DNA of 64,000 nucleotides from Sulfurivirga caldicuralii (GCF_900141795.1 NZ_FSRE01000001.1:124001-188000), one strand, 5' to 3'. Shown: positions 9,577-18,748, numbered from the stretch's first letter. Notes: generated by a model not told the origin, from the letters alone. A program made the numbers and translations.

Positions 9577-11990
9577 TGGCCGGGCGTCTCTCCTTGTTGC
9601 GCTACTTCCGCCCGCTGGTGACCGTGGTGGTGCTGGGTGTGCTCGCGGCGGGTGCCTTTCAGCTGTGGATGGCGCAAAAGGTGGCCCAGCATGAATTCGA
9701 GCGGGTGCAGGCGGAAATTCAGGGCGATCTGCACCTGTGGGCCGTAAGCGAAGCGCAGAAGTTTGCGCTGGTGGCCAAGGCGGTGGGGCTGTTCAAGGCG
9801 CCCATTGCGGCGGCGGAAAAAGCCGGGCGCGCGTCCGCTCTGAGCGCACTGCTGTATCAGATCCGCAACCAGTTTCACCTCAAGGGGGTGGTTTTTGCAG
9901 GCGAGGATGAACAACTCTATACGCCAGAGAGTGCGCAGCCGCTTGCACACTTGCCGGCGGTGCTGGCCGGCCTGCCCGCGCAACGGGCGCTGTTTTATCT
10001 GATCAATGACGGCTTTGCCCAGCAGCCCTGGCAACAGATTTTTGAACGGCCGGGTCTGTATCAACTGATCCGTATTCCGGTGCATTACGACATCGGCGAT
10101 GAGGCAGGTAATCTGTATCTGATACGCGAGCTGCTGCCCCATGGCGGGCATGCCACCTATCTGCAGGGATTGCTGCACAGTCAGCAGGTCACTTTCTATC
10201 TGCGCCCACCATCGGAGATACTGGCACGGCAGGGTGAGCCGCTGTGGAAGCAGGTGTTCGAAGATGGCACACTGCGTCTATGGCTGCCAACGCCCGCCTA
10301 TGTGTTTGGTCATGGCGAGTCCGGCTTTGTGGTAGAGCGTTCAGTTGGGCTGCTGCAGCAGACCATGCACCTGGCGCTGATCGCCATTCTTGTCCCGCTG
10401 ATTGTGTTCCTGTTGCTGATGTCGGGTCTGGGCAGGGTACTGTGGTTAAAGGTTGTGCATCCTCTGCAGCAGGCCGCCGAGACGGTAGAGGCGGTGCGCG
10501 CCGGATCGCGTCGCCAAGTGGCCCTGCTGCCGGGCGCTGCGGAAGAAGTGGCTACGGTGGTCGAGCAGACTAATGCATTGCTTGAGAACGTGCGGGCCAA
10601 GCAAAACGCCCTCAAATCTCTGAATGCCGAGCTGGAAAAGCGGGTAAGGGAACGTACCCTCGCATTGGAGCGCGCACACCGCGACCTGCGCAAGCGCGCA
10701 CTGGAAGATCCGCTGACGCACCTGCCCAACCGCCTTGCGCTGGAAGAGCGCTGGCCGGATATCAGCACGCATCATGACGAAGCCGGCATTGCCATTGTGG
10801 ATCTCGACTTTTTCCACGAGATTAACGAAACCTACGGGGGGGAGGTGGGCAACCGCGTGCTGGTGCATGTAGCGGAGACGCTGGACAGGCTGCGCCAGAA
10901 AGGCGCCACCATCTACCGACTGTCCGGCGATGAGTTCGCTATTGTGGCCACGGCTATGACGCCGCAACAGTTCGAGCACTGTCTGGAAAAATTCCTCGCC
11001 ATCCTGCAGGATACATCACCGGAAATCCTCGGCATGACAGCACGTCTGTCCCTGAGTATCGGCTGGAGCTGGCTCGATCTGCGCGTGCCGATACCGCTCA
11101 GCGAGGCGCTCAAGCAGGCTGACCTGGCCAGGCGGGCTGCCAAGCATACGCTGGATCGCAAGGTGCAGCGCTACCAGACGGAGGTGCATGGCAACCAGTC
11201 CCCGCTGGATTACGCCGATGCGCAGGCAGTGACGCAGATGGTGCGCGATGGCACCGGTCTGGAGCTGGTGGCACAGCCGGTGGTGCGTACAACGGACGAG
11301 CGCGTGGACTATTGCGAGATTCTTGCGCGCATGGCCATTGAGGGACGCACCATTTCGCCGGGCGTTTTTTTGCCGCTGGTGGAGCGCCTGCACCTGCAGG
11401 CTACCTTTGACCAGCGCGTCATCGAGCAGATGACCGCGCACATTCAGGCGCACCCCTGCAACCGCGGCTTTTCCATCAACCTGAGTGCCGAGGCGTTGCA
11501 GCATCCCGATCTAAAAGACTGGCTGGCTGGGTTGGCGGCCTATACGGCAGATTACAAGATCGTGCTGGAGGTGACGGAAACGACGCTGGTGCAGGATCTG
11601 AACACGGCACAGGTCACGCTGGGCGAGCTGCGTGCCATGGGCTTCAAGGTGGCCATCGACGACTTTGGCAGCGGCTATTCGTCCATTTCTTATCTTGCGC
11701 ACCTGAGTGCGGATATCATCAAGTTCGACCGCGCGCTGGTGCTGGCAGCCCATGATGATAAGCGCAGTGCCGCCCTGATTGTCGGACTGGCGCGTTCACT
11801 GGGCGAACTGGGCTACGATGTGGTGTTCGAGGGGATTGAGGATGCTGCCATGTGCCGCCAATTTTCCGACGTGGCCACGCATATTCAGGGCTTTGTCTAT
11901 GCCCGTCCCATGCCGCTGGATGAGGCGGCGACATTTGAGCCTGCCCCCTGCTGCAATCAGGGGTGTGGTCAGGGGCCGGCGCCCATATAG
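9576..11990 (+). CDS. Membrane GGDEF-EAL cyclic-di-GMP protein
   Basis: The 804-residue protein has an N-terminal membrane helix (about 11-30), an extracytoplasmic sensor region to about 255, a second membrane helix (about 265-290), a HAMP-like linker and coiled coil, a GGDEF domain and an EAL domain (about 540-790). The GGDEF signature is SGDEF near residue 449, so cyclase activity is uncertain. The EAL domain reads EIL but keeps the other key residues (NLSAEAL, EVTETTL, IDDFGSGYSS, K of IIKFDRAL, FEGIED), so hydrolysis is plausible. The layout recalls LapD-type proteins. Its 3' end overlaps the convergent acyltransferase gene by 22 bases. Confidence 0.88.
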   Translation: MAGRLSLLRYFRPLVTVVVLGVLAAGAFQLWMAQKVAQHEFERVQAEIQGDLHLWAVSEAQKFALVAKAVGLFKAPIAAAEKAGRASALSALLYQIRNQFHLKGVVFAGEDEQLYTPESAQPLAHLPAVLAGLPAQRALFYLINDGFAQQPWQQIFERPGLYQLIRIPVHYDIGDEAGNLYLIRELLPHGGHATYLQGLLHSQQVTFYLRPPSEILARQGEPLWKQVFEDGTLRLWLPTPAYVFGHGESGFVVERSVGLLQQTMHLALIAILVPLIVFLLLMSGLGRVLWLKVVHPLQQAAETVEAVRAGSRRQVALLPGAAEEVATVVEQTNALLENVRAKQNALKSLNAELEKRVRERTLALERAHRDLRKRALEDPLTHLPNRLALEERWPDISTHHDEAGIAIVDLDFFHEINETYGGEVGNRVLVHVAETLDRLRQKGATIYRLSGDEFAIVATAMTPQQFEHCLEKFLAILQDTSPEILGMTARLSLSIGWSWLDLRVPIPLSEALKQADLARRAAKHTLDRKVQRYQTEVHGNQSPLDYADAQAVTQMVRDGTGLELVAQPVVRTTDERVDYCEILARMAIEGRTISPGVFLPLVERLHLQATFDQRVIEQMTAHIQAHPCNRGFSINLSAEALQHPDLKDWLAGLAAYTADYKIVLEVTETTLVQDLNTAQVTLGELRAMGFKVAIDDFGSGYSSISYLAHLSADIIKFDRALVLAAHDDKRSAALIVGLARSLGELGYDVVFEGIEDAAMCRQFSDVATHIQGFVYARPMPLDEAATFEPAPCCNQGCGQGPAPI

Positions 11991-13696
11991 CGGGCGCGCT
12001 TGCGCAGATCCAGCCGCGCGGTGTCCACCATCACGAAGCCATCCACACAGTGATTGAACGCAGGGTCGATATTGAAGCCGGCATATTCGCAGCCGCCGGG
12101 TGTGGCGATTTCCCCATACTGCTTGTAGAGGGTGGGCAGCTTGACCCCCAGCTGTGAAAGAGCGCGGTTGAGCTGCTTCAGTGCGCTGGCATAGTCACCA
12201 CTGAAGGCTTCGCCCCATTGCAGCCGGATCGCCTCGGGCACTACAAAGGGCCGGGTGGGGCGCACCAGCGGCGCCTGCGGCGGAAACTGCAGGCTGTAGA
12301 ACAGGGCGATCAGTGCCTTTGCTGTGGGCGGATAGGCGTCGCTCAGGCTCACCGGGCCGTGCATATAGCGGATTTCCGGGTGCGCCTTGAGGTAGGCGCC
12401 GATGCCGTACCACAGATAGTCGAGGCTGCGCCGGCCCCAGTAGCGCGGCTGCACAAAGCTGCGCCCCAGCTCGATGCTCTCGGGCAGGCGCGCCTGCAGT
12501 GCCGGTTCGAACTCAAACAGGGTGCGGCTGTAAAAGCCGCTTTCTCCGGCCTTTTCCAGCAATGTGGGGCCATGGCCAATGCGGTAGGCGCCGACGATCT
12601 CCCGCTCCTTTTCGTCCCACAGCACTAGGTGCTGATAGAGCGGATCGAATTTGTCCAGATCCAGCTGTTTGCCGGTGCCTTCTTCCACACTGCGGAAGGT
12701 GAGTTCGCGCAAGCGGCCGATTTCACGCATGACCGGGTTATCGTCCGCATAGTCCAGCAGCAGAATTTGCTTGCCGTCCGCGGTTTCGCCCAGTCTTTGC
12801 GCCTGCTGAATCGCGTCGTGCAGTTCGGTTCGGTCCACCGCTGGCGCAATGGCTTCCAGCGTAGGGAACAGTGCCTTCCTGCGCAGCTTTTTCGGCTTGC
12901 GTAGCAGGTAGGTGTAGCGGCGCATCTGCTGCGCCAGCTGCTTGCGCGGCAGCGTGCTTTCGCGCAGGGCACGGGCAGGAATGGGCAGGCTCACATGGAA
13001 GCGGATGGTCTGATGGGTCTTGTTGAACATCTCCTGCGCCAGCATGAGCGTACCCAGCGGCTTGTAGATGGCGGAGAGGCTGTAAAAGAGCGGGGAGTTG
13101 CGCGCATCCACATAGATGGGTTGCACCGGCGCGCCGGTTTTCTGCGCCAGCTTGATAAAGCCGCTTTTCCAGCGGCCGTCGCGCACGCCGTGGGGACGAA
13201 TGCGCGAGACCTCCCCCGCGGGAAAGATGATGATCGCCTCTTCGCGCTGCAGGGCGGCCAGCATGGCCTTGTACTGCGACTTGTAACCGGCGCCGCGTTC
13301 ACGCATGTTGTCCACCGGAATGAACAGGTCATCCAGCGGCTCGATCAGGCTGAGCAGCTCGTTGGCGACGATGCGCACGTCCGGGCGCACCATGCGCACC
13401 AGCTTCAGCAGCGCCAGCCCGTCCAGTGAGCCGATGGGGTGGTTGGCCACGATAATCAGGCGCCCCTGCGGCGGGATGGCGTTAAGCTGCTCGGGGCTGA
13501 CCATGAAGTCAAAATCGAAATAGTCCAGCACCCGCTCCAGAAAGGCAAAGCCGCGCAGGTGGCGGTTTTCCATGATGAACTGGTTGATTTCATCCTCGTG
13601 CAGCAGGGCGCGCAGCACCTTTACCATCAGCTGGCCGGTGGTGCGGTCGATGTTGTCTCCCAGTCGGGTGCGCAGGTGGTGTTCGATATCGATCAT
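11969..13696 (-). CDS. Bifunctional acyltransferase of OlsF type (LPLAT + GNAT-like)
   Basis: From the ATG at 13696, with AAGG six bases upstream, the product is 575 residues. The N-terminal half is a PlsC-type acyltransferase with NHPIGSLD near residue 85 (the HX4D motif) and IIFPAGEVSR. The C-terminal half (about 300 onward) resembles the OlsB/hemolysin-type GNAT acyl-ACP N-acyltransferase (LRELTFRSVEEGTG, EIVGAYRIG, LGRSFVQPRYWGR). This fusion is the plan of OlsF, which makes ornithine or glycine lipids in one protein. The amino-acid substrate cannot be told from sequence. An alternative start at 13714 would add six residues. Confidence 0.75.
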   Translation of the reverse strand: MIDIEHHLRTRLGDNIDRTTGQLMVKVLRALLHEDEINQFIMENRHLRGFAFLERVLDYFDFDFMVSPEQLNAIPPQGRLIIVANHPIGSLDGLALLKLVRMVRPDVRIVANELLSLIEPLDDLFIPVDNMRERGAGYKSQYKAMLAALQREEAIIIFPAGEVSRIRPHGVRDGRWKSGFIKLAQKTGAPVQPIYVDARNSPLFYSLSAIYKPLGTLMLAQEMFNKTHQTIRFHVSLPIPARALRESTLPRKQLAQQMRRYTYLLRKPKKLRRKALFPTLEAIAPAVDRTELHDAIQQAQRLGETADGKQILLLDYADDNPVMREIGRLRELTFRSVEEGTGKQLDLDKFDPLYQHLVLWDEKEREIVGAYRIGHGPTLLEKAGESGFYSRTLFEFEPALQARLPESIELGRSFVQPRYWGRRSLDYLWYGIGAYLKAHPEIRYMHGPVSLSDAYPPTAKALIALFYSLQFPPQAPLVRPTRPFVVPEAIRLQWGEAFSGDYASALKQLNRALSQLGVKLPTLYKQYGEIATPGGCEYAGFNIDPAFNHCVDGFVMVDTARLDLRKRARYMGAGP

Positions 13697-14001
13697 GGCT
13701 GGCCTTAAAAACACTATAAACTGCAGCAGGGGGCCTTCCGGCGTGGTGTTGGCCTGTGCGCGCAGCGATTTGTGGAGGCGTTGTAGTTGCTGTTGGCGTC
13801 AGCAGCGGGGGAGTGTGGCAGCTGTTTGAGCGCAGTGAGTTCTGCCACGCCCGCTGCAAGCCTTACAGCAACTTGACGCCAAAACCATGAGCGCGCCGCA
13901 CAGGCAATGCCTGCCAAACACGGGACACACGGGCAAAATTGTCCCAAGACCCCCTCGTGTGCCACTTATTATGACAAGGGTTTTTGAAGGTGTGATGACC
14001 A
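13697..14001. other. Intergenic region with palindromes, possible element remnant
   Basis: This ~305-base gap between divergent genes contains no convincing gene. It holds GTGGCAG / CTGCCAC arms near 13815-13853, the palindrome CAGGCA-A-TGCCTG at 13901-13913, and GGGACA / TGTCCC arms near 13921-13944. The 14-base stretch around 13938-13951 recurs with one mismatch near 21918. It may be a decayed mobile element or a regulatory region for fetB. Confidence 0.35.
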
Positions 14002-14808
14002 ATGCATGACACACAGATGATACTGCTCACCTGGCAGGATCTTGCCTTTATGGCCACCTGGCTGCTGTTGGCCAGCACATTGCTGTGGCTCAATGGCTTC
14101 AGCGAAACGCGCACTTTACTGATCAACGCGGTGCGCATGGTGCTGCAGTTGTCGCTCATGGGCGTTTGGCTCGCCTGGGTGTTCACGCAGGGCACGCTGT
14201 TCTGGGTTAGTGTGGTGGCGGGGATCATGCTGCTGTTCGCAGGCTACGAGATTCACAAGCGGCAGAAGTATCCGCTCAAGCGCAGCGGCAGTGTGCTCAT
14301 CGGCCTGCTGGCGCTTTCCATGACCGCGCTGGTGTTGATGGTGCTCACTCTGACGCTGGTGATCCAGCCCGAGCCTTGGCATGAGCCGCAGTATGCCATT
14401 CCGCTGCTGGGCATGGTGCTGGGCAACAGTATGACGGCGGTGGGGCTGGCGCTGGATCAGCTAACGCGGCTGGCAGTGTCGCAGCGGGCGGCCATCGAGG
14501 CGCAGCTGGCGCTGGGAGAACCGCCGCAGAAGGCGATGGCGTTTGTGCGCGAGCAGGCGCTGCATACGGCGCTGATTCCCATCGTCAACATGCTCGCCGC
14601 CGCCGGCGTGGTCTCGTTGCCGGGGATGATGACCGGTCAGATCCTTGCCGGCGCGGATCCCATGGAGGCAGTGAAGTATCAGATCATGATCATTCTGCTC
14701 ATTGCCGTATCCACATCGCTGGGCTCGGTGGTGGCTATTCGGCTGGGGCAGCGGCGGCTGTTCGACGCCCGTGCCCGCCTGCGTCTTGACGTGTTGCACA
14801 CCCCTTGA
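14002..14808 (+). CDS. fetB: FetB-like (UPF0014) iron export permease
   Basis: The 268-residue protein is almost entirely hydrophobic, with about seven membrane segments, and matches the UPF0014 family (YbbM/FetB): NAVRMVLQLSLMG near the N-terminus, GMVLGNSMTAVGLALDQL in the middle and VSLPGMMTGQILAGADP in the C-terminal third. In E. coli FetAB is a putative iron exporter. The likely ATPase partner is FetA at 8002-8583, unusually separated. The gene is followed closely by hsp20, whose heat-shock promoter overlaps the fetB stop codon. Confidence 0.88.
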   Translation: MHDTQMILLTWQDLAFMATWLLLASTLLWLNGFSETRTLLINAVRMVLQLSLMGVWLAWVFTQGTLFWVSVVAGIMLLFAGYEIHKRQKYPLKRSGSVLIGLLALSMTALVLMVLTLTLVIQPEPWHEPQYAIPLLGMVLGNSMTAVGLALDQLTRLAVSQRAAIEAQLALGEPPQKAMAFVREQALHTALIPIVNMLAAAGVVSLPGMMTGQILAGADPMEAVKYQIMIILLIAVSTSLGSVVAIRLGQRRLFDARARLRLDVLHTP

Positions 14809-14831
14809 AAATTTTTTCATCGGCGCCATAT
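14804..14831 (+). promoter_or_regulatory. Sigma32 (heat shock) promoter of hsp20
   Basis: CTTGAAA at 14804-14810 and CGCCATAT at 14824-14831 are 13 bases apart, close to the sigma32 consensus (CTTGAAA and CCCCATNT). The -35 element includes the fetB stop codon. The start of hsp20 lies about 40 bases downstream. Confidence 0.75.
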
Positions 14832-14869
14832 AGCAGGTGTAATAAAACGATGGAACAAGGAGGTGGAGT

Positions 14870-15310
14870 ATGAGCAGAATGATTCAACCGTGGAGCATTT
14901 TGAATCAACTCAACCGTGAGCTGGAACAGTTTGTCGGCCAGGTGGCCGAGCCGCAAGGTGAGTTGAAGCAGGCGCAGTGGGTACCGGCGGTGGATATTGA
15001 GGAAACGCCGGATGCCTATGTGATTCACGCCGATGTGCCGGGTGTACCGGCCAAGGACATTGAAATCAACGTGGAAAATGGCCTGCTGGAGATTTCCGGT
15101 GAGCGCAAGCTGGAGAAGGAAGTGGAAGAGCGTGGTGTGCGCCGCTTCGAGCGCGTGTTCGGCAAGTTCTACCGCAGCTTCCGCCTGCCCGAAACCGCCG
15201 ATGTGGAGAACATCAAGGCGAAGACCGACCACGGCGTGCTCACCATTGTGGTGCCGAAGAAGTCCGTGGCCAAGCCGCGCAAGATCGCGGTGGAAGAGGG
15301 CGAAAGCTGA
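14870..15310 (+). CDS. Small heat-shock protein (Hsp20/alpha-crystallin family)
   Basis: The 146-residue protein has the central alpha-crystallin domain from VPAVDIEETPDAYVIHADVPGV to the GVLTIVVPKK strand, and the FRLPETADVENIKAKTDHG segment between. It is an ATP-independent holdase that keeps unfolded proteins soluble. AAGGAGGTGGAG provides a very strong ribosome binding site. A sigma32-type promoter and a downstream terminator make it a single-gene unit, and the Hsp40-type cbpA gene follows, so the two chaperones form a stress cluster. Confidence 0.95.
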   Translation: MSRMIQPWSILNQLNRELEQFVGQVAEPQGELKQAQWVPAVDIEETPDAYVIHADVPGVPAKDIEINVENGLLEISGERKLEKEVEERGVRRFERVFGKFYRSFRLPETADVENIKAKTDHGVLTIVVPKKSVAKPRKIAVEEGES

Positions 15311-15329
15311 TCCGGCTCAGACCCCCGTT

Positions 15330-15355
15330 GAAAGCCGGCGCACGCCGGCTTTTTG
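15330..15355 (+). terminator. Terminator of hsp20
   Basis: AAAGCCGGCG and CGCCGGCTTT arms followed by a T-run lie 20 bases after the hsp20 stop. Confidence 0.85.
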
Positions 15356-15412
15356 TTCTCGATAATTTGATGCAACGCGGCGCAGCCGCATAGTCAGGAG
15401 TGGCCAGACCTT

Positions 15413-16375
15413 ATGGAATACAAGGATTACTACGACATACTCGGTGTCAGCCGTGATGCCAGCGAAGCCGAGATCAAGAAGGCGTTCCGCCGCCTGGCCG
15501 CCAAGCATCACCCCGACAAGGGCGGTGATGAGGCCAAGTTCAAGGAGATCAACGAGGCCTACGAAGTCCTGAGCGACCCGGAAAAGCGCAAGCTGTATGA
15601 CCAGCTGGGCGCCAACTGGCAACAGGGCCAGCAGTTCGATCCCAGCCAGTTCGAAGAGATGTTCGGCGGTGGTTTCGGCGGTGGTTTCGGCGGATTTGGC
15701 GGCGGCCACGCTGGCGGCGGCGCGCACGATTTCAGCGAGTTTTTCGAAAACCTGTTCGGCGGCGGCTTCCGCCGCGGTGGATACGGTGCAGGCGGACAGG
15801 GCGGCTATCGCGCCCGCGGGCAGGATCAGATCGTCAAGATTCTGGTGCCGCTGGAGGATGCCGTCAATGGCGCGGAGCGTACCCTGACACTGCAGGTGCC
15901 GGAAGCCGACCAGTATGGGCGCGTGACCCACAAGACGCGCCAGATCAAGGTGAAGATTCCGGCAGGCATTCGCGAAGGCCAGCGTATTCGTCTGGCCGGT
16001 CAGGGCGGTCCCGGCATTGGCGGTGGTCCCAATGGTGACCTCTACCTTGAGGTTGAGCTGCAGAATCACCCCCTTTACAAGGTGAAGGGGGATGATGTCT
16101 ATCTCGATCTGCCCATCACGCCGTGGGAGGCTGCACTCGGCGCCAGGGTGGAAGTGCCCACGCTGAAAGGCAAGGTGGCGCTGAAGATTCCACCGGGCAG
16201 TCAGTCCGGCAAGAAGCTGCGCATCAAGGGTCGTGGTCTCGGCAAGATCCCGGGTGACCAGTATGTGGTGTTGCAGATTCACACCCCGCCGGCCGACACC
16301 GACGAGAAAAAGGCGTTTTACGAAGAAATGGCGAAGAAAATGCCCTTCAATCCGCGGGCGCACTTCCCCAGCTGA
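15413..16375 (+). CDS. cbpA: Curved DNA-binding protein / DnaJ-class co-chaperone CbpA
   Basis: The 320-residue protein has an N-terminal J domain (1-70) with HPD at 33-35, a glycine- and phenylalanine-rich linker (about 83-140), and two C-terminal substrate-binding beta domains. There is no zinc-finger CxxCxGxG repeat, which separates CbpA from DnaJ. It stimulates DnaK ATPase and in E. coli also binds nucleoid DNA. It stands alone between two terminators, directly after hsp20. Confidence 0.9.
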   Translation: MEYKDYYDILGVSRDASEAEIKKAFRRLAAKHHPDKGGDEAKFKEINEAYEVLSDPEKRKLYDQLGANWQQGQQFDPSQFEEMFGGGFGGGFGGFGGGHAGGGAHDFSEFFENLFGGGFRRGGYGAGGQGGYRARGQDQIVKILVPLEDAVNGAERTLTLQVPEADQYGRVTHKTRQIKVKIPAGIREGQRIRLAGQGGPGIGGGPNGDLYLEVELQNHPLYKVKGDDVYLDLPITPWEAALGARVEVPTLKGKVALKIPPGSQSGKKLRIKGRGLGKIPGDQYVVLQIHTPPADTDEKKAFYEEMAKKMPFNPRAHFPS

Positions 16376-16388
16376 TAAAACCCCATAC

Positions 16389-16412
16389 AGCCCGCTTTCG
16401 GCGGGCTTTTTT
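16389..16412 (+). terminator. Terminator of cbpA
   Basis: The hairpin AGCCCGC-TTTC-GCGGGCT is followed by six T residues, 14 bases after the cbpA stop. Confidence 0.88.
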
Positions 16413-16418
16413 GTGCGT

Positions 16419-16460
16419 GCAAAAAATGCGGCTGTAAAAAAGTCGGGGACCCCCTTTGAG
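16419..16460 (+). repeat. Dispersed GTCGGGG repeat, copy B
   Basis: Two A-tracts (GCAAAAAATGCGG and TGTAAAAAAG) precede GTCGGGGACCCCC and TTTGAG. The copy lies immediately after the cbpA terminator and 36 bases before a permease pseudogene. Confidence 0.75.
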
Positions 16461-16495
16461 TGTTCCGTTTACACCATGAACGAGAGGCGCTTTCA

Positions 16496-16717
16496 ATGAA
16501 GAAACCGATATTGCAGCGACGCCTAATGGACGAGAAGCTGGGCTTCTAGGAGCTGGTGGCCATGGGGGTGGGCGGCATGATTGGCGGCGGCATCTTTTCG
16601 GTGCTGGGGCTGTTCATCGCCGAGGCAGGCCATGCAGCGCCCTTGGGCTTTTATGTAGGTGTGGCGGCGCTGGAATACCTGTATAGCCAGCGCAGCCTGT
16701 TGAAACAGGCTGCCTGA
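16496..16717 (+). pseudogene. Remnant of an APC-family amino-acid permease
   Basis: Reading from the ATG at 16496 gives 17 residues (MKKPILQRRLMDEKLGF), a TAG at 16547-16549, then ELVAMGVGGMIGGGIFSVLG in the same frame. The last piece is the conserved first transmembrane helix of amino-acid/polyamine/organocation permeases. The frame then jumps to a tail ending LEYLYSQRSLLKQAA and TGA, as if about 400 residues were deleted in frame. The gene therefore carries both a stop and a large internal deletion. The tail is directly against the stop of the convergent phosphoribosyltransferase gene. Confidence 0.8.
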
Positions 16718-17374
16718 TCAGGTTGCATCGTGTTGTTGCCAGTTTTCGGCAAGCAGCTGGCGTACGGTGTCGTCGTCCGTCTGGTCAAAAACGTCATACC
16801 ATTGGCCGACGGCGCGGAAGTCCAGCGGCTGCAGCGGCACAATGACGCTGTCGGCCTCCCGTTGCAGCATGCTGACCACTTCGGGCGGTGCTACCGGTGC
16901 AGCCACAATGATCTTCTTCGCGCCCAGTCGCCGTACCGCTTCGATGGCTGCACGCATGGTGGCGCCGGTGGCGATGCCGTCATCCACCAGAATGACGCGT
17001 TTGCCCTGCAGATCGGGGAAAGGGTGGCTGCTACGATAGGCCCTCAGGCGGCGCTGCAATTCCGCCCGTTCTTTCTCGATTACGCTGGCAACCGCGGTAG
17101 CGGGAATGCCCAGTCGGGCGATAAAGGGTTCATTCAGCAGTAGCACATCTTCTATGGCGATGGCGCCCATCGCTACTTCTTCATTGCCAGGAACACCCAG
17201 TTTGCGCACCAGCACAATGTCCATGGGCAGATTAAGCGCCCGCGCGATTTCCGCTGCGACCGGCACGCCGCCGCGAGGAAGGGCCAGTACAAGCGTATTC
17301 GCTGCACCGGCATAGGGCTGGAGTTGCTGGGCCAATATGGCGCCTGCGTGCTGTCGGTCCTTGAAACGCATCAT
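16718..17374 (-). CDS. Phosphoribosyltransferase-fold protein
   Basis: The 218-residue protein carries the PRPP-binding loop VILVDDGIATGATM in its C-terminal half and VLALPRGGVPVAAEIARAL near the N-terminus, the pattern of the family often annotated as 'phosphoribosyltransferase' or predicted erythromycin esterase-linked proteins. The substrate base is unknown, and the fold is shared by purine and pyrimidine salvage enzymes and by regulatory proteins. The stop codon lies immediately next to the TGA of the permease remnant. It is transcribed divergently from the TRAP receptor. Confidence 0.8.
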   Translation of the reverse strand: MMRFKDRQHAGAILAQQLQPYAGAANTLVLALPRGGVPVAAEIARALNLPMDIVLVRKLGVPGNEEVAMGAIAIEDVLLLNEPFIARLGIPATAVASVIEKERAELQRRLRAYRSSHPFPDLQGKRVILVDDGIATGATMRAAIEAVRRLGAKKIIVAAPVAPPEVVSMLQREADSVIVPLQPLDFRAVGQWYDVFDQTDDDTVRQLLAENWQQHDAT

Positions 17375-17563
17375 GAGCTTCTCCTCGGTGCATTGATCGT
17401 GACGAGCAACAGGTCAAGGTGGTCTATTCAGAGCGGTTTTCTCCTCTGACTCAGGTGTTTTCATGCCTATTCTCATACTATCTTTTATGGGGTTGCAGGC
17501 GAATCATTTCAATCAATTACGCAGCGCGTTAGAATGCGCCAATAAAAAGTAAAAGGAGCTGTC

Positions 17564-18688
17564 ATGAGTGATCGTATGAAACGTAGAGAACTGTTGGGCG
17601 CGGTGGCCGGCGCGGCTGCCGCCACGACACTGAGTGCCTGTGGCAAGAATGACGAAGCGCCCAAGGGCGTACAGCCGCCAGTGCAGTCCAGTGAGACGTT
17701 TCACTGGAAAATGGTCACGACCTGGCCGAAGAACTTTCCGGGGCTGGGCACTGGCGCCAACCGACTGGCGGAGCTGATTGAGCAGCTGTCGGGCGGTCGT
17801 ATTACGGTGAAAGTCTTTGGCGCCGGTGAGCTGGTGGGAGCCTTTGAGGCATTTGATGCTGTCTCCCGTGGCACGGCGCAGATCGGACATGGCGGGGCCT
17901 ATTACTGGAAGGGAAAGATTCCGGCAGCGCCGTTTTTCTCCGCGATTCCCTTTGGCTTTACCCCGGACGAGATCAACGCCTGGTTCTACAAGGCGGACGG
18001 GGTCAAGTTGTGGCACGAGGCCTACAAGCCGTTTGGCCTGATTCCCTTTCCTGCCGGAAACACCGGGCCGCAGATGGGTGGCTGGTTCAACAAGGAGATC
18101 AACAGCCTTGAAGACATCAAGGGGCTGAAGATGCGTATCCCCGGGTTCGGCGGAGAAGTGCTCAAGCGCGCCGGCGGTATTCCCGTGACCCTGCCGGGTG
18201 GCGAGCTCTTCCAGGCCATGCAGTCCGGTGCCATTGATGCCACCGAGTGGGTGGGACCCTACAACGATCTGGCGTTCGGCTTTTACAAGGTGGCCAAATA
18301 CTATTACACACCGGGCTGGCACGAGCCGGGCAGCGCCATGGAGGCGATTGTTAATGCAGACGCCTTCGCCAGGCTGCCCAAGGATCTGCAGCTGATCGTG
18401 GAGAATGCCTGCAAGATCGTCAATCTGGAGATGCTTGCGGAATACACCGCCCGCAACCAGCAGGCGCTGCAGACGCTGGTGGAGAAACATGGCGTGCAGC
18501 TGCGCCGTTTCCCGGATGACGTGCTGAAGAAATTCCGCGAGTTGACGCTGGAGGTGATTGCTGATGTCACCAGTAGTGACCCCATGGCCGCCAAGGTCTG
18601 GGCGTCGCAGAAGGCATTCCTGGCGCGGGTGCGCAAGTGGACCAACCTGTCCGAGCTGAGCTTCCTGAAGGCGCGGGACGAAATGTAA
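17564..18688 (+). CDS. TRAP transporter solute-binding lipoprotein, DctP/TakP type
   Basis: The 374-residue protein has an N-terminal RR motif (MKRRELLGAVAGAAA) and a lipobox-like LSAC, so it is probably a Tat-exported lipoprotein. The mature part matches periplasmic TRAP receptors of the TakP group, which bind 2-oxoacids or related carboxylates (HWKMVTTWPKNFPGLGTG, GGAYYWKGKIPAAPFF, FPAGNTGPQMGGWF, LKMRIPGFGGEVLKRAGG, DATEWVGPYNDLAFGFYK). The ligand is not predictable. No membrane subunits adjoin; a DctQM pair lies at 38815-40751. A terminator follows, so it is expressed alone. Confidence 0.88.
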   Translation: MSDRMKRRELLGAVAGAAAATTLSACGKNDEAPKGVQPPVQSSETFHWKMVTTWPKNFPGLGTGANRLAELIEQLSGGRITVKVFGAGELVGAFEAFDAVSRGTAQIGHGGAYYWKGKIPAAPFFSAIPFGFTPDEINAWFYKADGVKLWHEAYKPFGLIPFPAGNTGPQMGGWFNKEINSLEDIKGLKMRIPGFGGEVLKRAGGIPVTLPGGELFQAMQSGAIDATEWVGPYNDLAFGFYKVAKYYYTPGWHEPGSAMEAIVNADAFARLPKDLQLIVENACKIVNLEMLAEYTARNQQALQTLVEKHGVQLRRFPDDVLKKFRELTLEVIADVTSSDPMAAKVWASQKAFLARVRKWTNLSELSFLKARDEM

Positions 18689-18713
18689 GGTTGCGCCCCT
18701 CTTTCCATTCCGC

Positions 18714-18748
18714 AAGGCGGCCCGGAAATGCCGGAGCCGCCTTTTTTG
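18714..18748 (+). terminator. Terminator of the TRAP receptor gene
   Basis: Arms AAGGCGGC and GCCGCCTT enclose an inner CCGG/CCGG pair and are followed by a T-run. The remaining bases up to 18996 are AT-rich and hold the upstream region of the sulfur-globule-like gene; I see no gene there. Confidence 0.82.
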
